NCBI GenBank assembly: GCA_014376915.1
Contig: JACMQP010000212.1
Location: forward strand, 1 to 10,080
DNA: 10,080 nucleotides
Origin: Ramlibacter sp.
Lineage (GTDB): Bacteria; Pseudomonadota; Gammaproteobacteria; Burkholderiales; Burkholderiaceae
Direction of reading: 5' to 3'
The position numbers and the translations under genes are program-made. Positions within the stretch are counted from its first letter, which is position 1; the number at the start of each line of letters is the position of its first letter. Shown here one piece after another: positions 7,337 to 10,080 of this stretch. Under the pieces are notes generated by a model. The model made no database searches, had not been told where the DNA came from, and saw only the letters and a program-made list of their open reading frames with translations.

Positions 7337-7365
7337 ATTCTGGAAGCCGCACGCACAAACTGGAA
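7337..7365 (-). promoter_or_regulatory. Candidate promoter of the solitary sbp2
   Basis: On the minus strand a CAGAAT (7342-7337, four of six matches to -10) is preceded after 17 bp by TTCCAG (7365-7360), a poor -35. A weak -35 fits an activator-dependent promoter. With a start near 7330, the CTTAT/ATAAG palindrome would be centred about 60 bp upstream, where LysR-type activators usually bind. No start-site data support this. Confidence 0.3.
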
Positions 7366-7383
7366 CGACCGAGTTTTCAGTTC

Positions 7384-7397
7384 CTTATCCGCATAAG
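7384..7397. promoter_or_regulatory. Palindrome CTTATCCGCATAAG, candidate shared sulfur-regulon operator
   Basis: Arms of 5 bp (CTTAT/ATAAG) separated by CCGC, in the 115-bp divergent space between sbp2 and yggX. A near-copy lies before cysI at 9359-9374. It could activate sbp2 from upstream. It is only 9 bases before the yggX ribosome binding site, so it could also affect that gene. CysB is a reasonable guess for the regulator because both linked genes are sulfur genes, but the motif itself is not something I can match with certainty. Confidence 0.5.
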
Positions 7398-7416
7398 CTA
7401 ATTCTCAGGAGGCCCA

Positions 7417-7689
7417 ATGGCCCGTACCGTTCAATGCATCAAGCTCGGCAAGGAAGCCGAAGGGCTCGACTTCCCACCCTACCCCGGTGAGCTGGGCAAG
7501 CGCATCTGGGAGAACGTGAGCAAAGAGGCCTGGGCCGCGTGGCTCAAGCAGCAGACCATGCTGGTCAACGAGAACCGGCTGAACCTGGCCGACCAGCGCG
7601 CGCGCCAGTACCTGGCGCGGCAGATGGAAAACCATTTCTTCGGCAGCGGCGCCGACGTCGCGCAGGGCTACGTTCCGCCGCCGACCTGA
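7417..7689 (+). CDS. yggX: Fe(2+)-trafficking / oxidative damage protection protein YggX
   Basis: Small cytoplasmic protein of 90 residues, the full family length. YggX proteins protect iron-sulfur clusters from oxidation and have been proposed to handle labile ferrous iron. The signature is complete: [20 protein letters not shown] with the conserved C7, then [27 protein letters not shown] and the C-terminal [11 protein letters not shown]. An ideal AGGAGG (7407-7412) precedes the ATG. It is followed after only 4 bp by the mnmC-like gene, so the two are probably one transcription unit. Proximity to a peroxidase and to sulfite reductase, an Fe-S/sirohaem enzyme, fits a redox-protection role, but that is inference. 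Confidence 0.95.
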   Translation: MARTVQCIKLGKEAEGLDFPPYPGELGKRIWENVSKEAWAAWLKQQTMLVNENRLNLADQRARQYLARQMENHFFGSGADVAQGYVPPPT

Positions 7690-7693
7690 CGCC

Positions 7694-9358
7694 ATGGCCG
7701 ACGCCGCGGCCTGGGCCGGACAGCCGCAGTGGCGCATCCTCGACACCGGCTTTGGCAACGGCCAGCGCTTCCTTGCCGCCTGGCGTGCGTGGCAGGACGA
7801 CCCGAGGCGGCCGCGCATCCTTCACTACGTCGGACTCGCCGTACAGCCGCCGGCGACGGTCGCTCTGCCGCGGGCGGCCGAGTGGTACGGCCTGCTGCCC
7901 GGCGTGCACCGTCTGGTCTTTGAGCAGGGCCATGTGTTGCTCACGCTGGGCATCGGCGATATCGAGAAGCTGCTGCGCCAGCAGGACTTTCAAGCCGACG
8001 CGGTGGTGCTGCCTGGCGACGCGGGGATCAACCTCAAGGCGCTGGCGCGGTGCTGCCGGCGCGGCACCACGATCGAAGTACACGACGCGGGCGACCAGCT
8101 CGCGGCGGGGTTGAAGCGGCACGGCTTCAATCTCCACGCAGAAACCCCGTTTGCGCTGCGCGGCGAATTCGCGCCGGCCTGGGAGCCGCGCGGACCGCGG
8201 CCGAAGGACCCGGTCGTGCCCGGCAACTGCATCGTGATCGGGGCCGGACTGGCCGGGGCCGCTGCTGCCGCCAGCATGGCGCGGCGCGGCTGGACGGTGC
8301 AGGTGCTCGACTCCGCCTGCGCGCCCGCGTCAGGCGCATCTGGCCTGCCGGCCGGCGTGCTGGTGCCGCACAGCTCCCCCGACGACAACCTGCTGTCGAG
8401 GCTGTCCCGCGACGGCGTGCGCGCCACGCTGCAACAGGTGCGGGCGCTGCTCGAGCCGGGACGCGACTTCGAGGCCGGTGGCGTGCTGGAACACCACGTC
8501 GACGGGCCTGCGCTTGCCGGCGCGCCCGTGTCCGAGGCCGCCGCGGTGTGGAACCGCCCCGCCGACGCACGGCAAAAGCAGCTCGCCGGGCTGGCCGCGG
8601 ATGCCGCCGCGAGCTGGCACGAGAAGGCAGCGTGGATCCAGCCGGCGCGGCTGGTCGCAGCCTGGCTGGCGCAGCCGGGAGTGCGGCTGCAATGCGATGC
8701 GAACGTGGCGCAGCTGCGTCGGTTCGATGGCCAATGGCAGGCGCTCGGAGCCGATGACCGGGTCCTGGCGCAAGGCGCGCTGGTCATCGTCGCCGCCGCC
8801 GTTGCAACGCAAGCGCTGGTGCCGGGACTGTCCTTGCAGCCGGTGCGCGGCCAGGTCACCTGGGCGCTGCACGACGGGCCGCTGCCGTTGCCGCCCTTTC
8901 CGGTCAACGGCGACGGTAGCCTGATCCCGTCGGTGCCGACCGCGCAAGGACGCGTGTGGCTGTGCGGCGCCAGCTTCGACCGTGGCGACACCGGCCTCGA
9001 TGCGCGCCCGGCCGACCAGCAAGCCAGTCTGGTCCGCCTGCGCCGGTTGCTGCCGACGCTGGCGAACCAGCTCGATTCGGGTTCGGGCAAAGAAAGTTTG
9101 CAGGCCTGGACCGGGATCCGCTGCGCCTCGACCGATCGACGGCCGCTGATCGGAGCGGTCGACGCGGCTGGCGTGGAAGGCCTCTGGCTCTGCACCGCGA
9201 TGGGCTCCCGCGGCCTCACTTTCGCGGCCCTGTCCGGCGAACTGATCGCGGCGCTGGTGCACGGCGAACCCCTGCCGCTGGCCCGCAACCTGGCCCGCGC
9301 GCTATATCCGGCCCGGCAGAAAAATCGGGCTGCAGCCCGCACCCACGCAGGCGAATAA
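7694..9358 (+). CDS. mnmC: MnmC-like tRNA wobble-uridine modification protein; degenerate N-terminal methyltransferase fused to FAD oxidoreductase
   Basis: Classic MnmC is bifunctional. The C-terminal FAD domain converts cmnm5s2U34 of tRNA to nm5s2U34, and the N-terminal methyltransferase then makes mnm5s2U34. Here the FAD domain looks intact: the dinucleotide fold GAGLAG at 183-188, ASGASGLPAGVLVPHSS (212-228), GIRCASTDRRPLIG (474-487) and GSRGL (504-508). The N-terminal half is about 170 residues instead of about 240. It lacks the opening region with the usual substrate-site motif, and starts just before a recognisable SAM motif I (ILDTGFGNG, 15-23). Where the family has DGFAPxxNPxMW it reads LPGDAGINLKAL (106-117). 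The frame closes upstream at 7580-7582, and the extra codons do not restore the missing part. Total length is 554, against about 610-690 in complete members. Methyltransferase activity is doubtful; oxidase activity is likely. Confidence 0.85.
   Translation: MADAAAWAGQPQWRILDTGFGNGQRFLAAWRAWQDDPRRPRILHYVGLAVQPPATVALPRAAEWYGLLPGVHRLVFEQGHVLLTLGIGDIEKLLRQQDFQADAVVLPGDAGINLKALARCCRRGTTIEVHDAGDQLAAGLKRHGFNLHAETPFALRGEFAPAWEPRGPRPKDPVVPGNCIVIGAGLAGAAAAASMARRGWTVQVLDSACAPASGASGLPAGVLVPHSSPDDNLLSRLSRDGVRATLQQVRALLEPGRDFEAGGVLEHHVDGPALAGAPVSEAAAVWNRPADARQKQLAGLAADAAASWHEKAAWIQPARLVAAWLAQPGVRLQCDANVAQLRRFDGQWQALGADDRVLAQGALVIVAAAVATQALVPGLSLQPVRGQVTWALHDGPLPLPPFPVNGDGSLIPSVPTAQGRVWLCGASFDRGDTGLDARPADQQASLVRLRRLLPTLANQLDSGSGKESLQAWTGIRCASTDRRPLIGAVDAAGVEGLWLCTAMGSRGLTFAALSGELIAALVHGEPLPLARNLARALYPARQKNRAAARTHAGE
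9326..9339 (-). terminator. Hairpin plus T-tract antisense to the mnmC 3' end
   Basis: CGGGCTGCAGCCCG is a perfect 14-bp dyad (5-bp stem, TGCA loop). On the minus strand it is followed by ATTTTT, as in an intrinsic terminator. It lies inside the last codons of mnmC. It would only act on transcripts running leftward from the cysI promoter region, so it may be chance. Confidence 0.25.
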
Positions 9359-9374
9359 GCTTATCCGGATAAGC
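9359..9374. promoter_or_regulatory. Palindrome GCTTATCCGGATAAGC upstream of cysI
   Basis: A perfect 16-bp palindrome immediately after the mnmC stop codon. Another ATAAG (9355-9359) overlaps its left end to form ATAAGCTTAT, so three half-sites are stacked. The element ATAAGCCG at 9369-9376 is repeated at 9401-9408, exactly 32 bp on, or about three helical turns. It shares its core with the site between sbp2 and yggX. The arrangement is typical of a multi-site activator such as a LysR-type protein (inference). Confidence 0.55.
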
Positions 9375-9392
9375 CGCGAACGAAAAAATCGT

Positions 9393-9420
9393 TTGCTTCC
9401 ATAAGCCGGGCTCTTAAAGT
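9393..9420 (+). promoter_or_regulatory. Candidate promoter of cysI
   Basis: TTGCTT (9393-9398), a 16-bp spacer and TAAAGT (9415-9420) form a weak sigma-70-like promoter. A start near 9427 would leave a leader of about 43 bases and place the 16-bp palindrome at about -60. This is the same spacing as that inferred at sbp2. The second ATAAGCCG lies within the spacer. Confidence 0.3.
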
Positions 9421-9469
9421 CGCGCCCTTGCGTGGCTGCTGCAGCCATGCGCCTTCCGACCCGAGACGC

Positions 9470-10080
9470 ATGTACCAATACACAGAATTCGACAAGCAGT
9501 TCGTGCGCTCGCGCGCCGCCCAGTACCGCGACCAGCTGGAACGCAACCTCGCCGGCAAACTCGGCGACGAGGACTTCCGGCCGCTGCGGCTGCAGAACGG
9601 CTGGTACATCCAGCGTTACGCGCCGATGCTGCGCATCGCCGTGCCTTATGGCGAGCTCTCCAGCCGGCAGCTGCGCGCGCTGGCCACCATCGCCCGCGAC
9701 TACGACCAGCCCGAGAAGGCCCTGCTTCAGAAAGCGCAGGAGAAGCAGGATTCGCTGGGCCCGGTGCCGATGCCTTCGAGCTTTCCCGGCGGCGGTTCGG
9801 TGCGCTCCCACCTGAAGGTCGGCTACGGCCACTTCACCACCCGCCAGAACGTGCAGTTCAACTGGATCCCGCTGGCCGACAGCGCCGACGTGATGGAACT
9901 GCTCGCCAGCGTCGACATGCACGGCATCCAGACCAGCGGCAACTGCATCCGCAACATCACGAGCGACGAGCGCGCCGGCATCGCGACCGACGAGATCGCC
10001 GACCCGCGCCCCTTCTGCGAAATCCTGCGCCAGTGGAGCACGCTGCATCCGGAATTCGCCTTCCTGCCGCGCAAGTTCAA
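9470..10080 (+). CDS. cysI: Assimilatory sulfite reductase haemoprotein CysI (nitrite/sulfite reductase family), 5' part
   Basis: Sirohaem and [4Fe-4S] enzyme reducing sulfite to sulfide, the last step of sulfate assimilation before cysteine synthesis. Only the first 203 codons are in the window; the frame is open to the right edge. Family motifs: EDFRPLRLQNGWYIQRYAPM (34-53), MLRIAVPYGELSS (53-65), VGYGHFTTRQNVQFNW (117-132), IQTSGNCIRN (153-162) and PEFAFLPRKFK (194-204). A stretch at about residues 80-116 (QPEKALLQKAQEKQ through SVRSHLK) seems extra compared with the compact family pattern, where TYDRGYGHFTTRQN is continuous. The ATG at 9470 is where homology begins; the ribosome binding site is weak (GAG). 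The family also contains nitrite reductases. The sulfate-uptake genes nearby favour sulfite. Confidence 0.9.
   Translation, partial: MYQYTEFDKQFVRSRAAQYRDQLERNLAGKLGDEDFRPLRLQNGWYIQRYAPMLRIAVPYGELSSRQLRALATIARDYDQPEKALLQKAQEKQDSLGPVPMPSSFPGGGSVRSHLKVGYGHFTTRQNVQFNWIPLADSADVMELLASVDMHGIQTSGNCIRNITSDERAGIATDEIADPRPFCEILRQWSTLHPEFAFLPRKF

Noticed and set aside
7302..7358. Longer start for sbp2 at 7358
   Set aside because: It would put 19 residues before the Tat signal. A good ribosome binding site (GGGAG) stands directly before the ATG at 7301.
7990..9342. A 450-codon open frame on the minus strand across mnmC, and a 310-codon one at 8330-9262
   Set aside because: Both lie opposite a recognisable FAD oxidoreductase. 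Their translations are low-complexity Ser/Arg/Ala or Arg/Gly/Gln strings without domains.

Overview
The window is about 10 kb of GC-rich, densely coded DNA that looks like ordinary chromosome of a betaproteobacterium, probably Burkholderiales (Comamonadaceae or Alcaligenaceae). The evidence is the protein families present (DUF3034, a CysI-type nitrite/sulfite reductase, YggX, and the last residues of a Bug-type tricarboxylate-transport receptor) and the style of the proteins. No transposase, phage gene, tRNA, rRNA or CRISPR array is visible. The assignment to a group is inference; no search was run.

Positions 1-3223, minus strand: a sulfate-uptake operon reading right to left. It runs 1-Cys peroxiredoxin, sulfate-binding protein (sbp), cysT, cysW, and the last gene leaves the window before its end. 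The genes are tightly packed: a 12-bp gap, then an ATGA overlap, then a stop codon abutting the next ATG. Between this operon and the next gene lie a candidate promoter and a 29-residue fossil of a Bug-family receptor on the opposite strand.

Positions 3477-4034, minus strand: a single NAD(P)H-dependent FMN reductase. Then comes about 200 bp of AT-richer control region with a 7-bp inverted repeat and a hairpin with a T-tract.

Positions 4240-6268, plus strand: a three-gene cluster of exported proteins. It holds a DUF3034 probable outer-membrane protein, a group-1 truncated haemoglobin with a signal peptide, and a cupredoxin-like 'methylamine utilization' protein with an amicyanin-like copper loop. 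This is the best candidate in the window for a poorly described system: a periplasmic haem/copper module of unknown purpose.

Positions 6279-7301, minus strand: a second, solitary sulfate-binding protein with a twin-arginine (RRDFIK) signal peptide. Divergent from it on the plus strand are yggX and an mnmC-like gene whose methyltransferase half is shortened and degenerate. The window ends in the first 203 codons of cysI (sulfite reductase).

Two near-identical palindromes, CTTATCCGCATAAG in the sbp2/yggX intergenic space and GCTTATCCGGATAAGC before cysI, suggest shared control of the sulfur genes, perhaps by a LysR-type regulator such as CysB. Sulfate capture, sulfite reduction, an iron/redox protection protein and a peroxidase thus sit together as a sulfur/redox neighbourhood.
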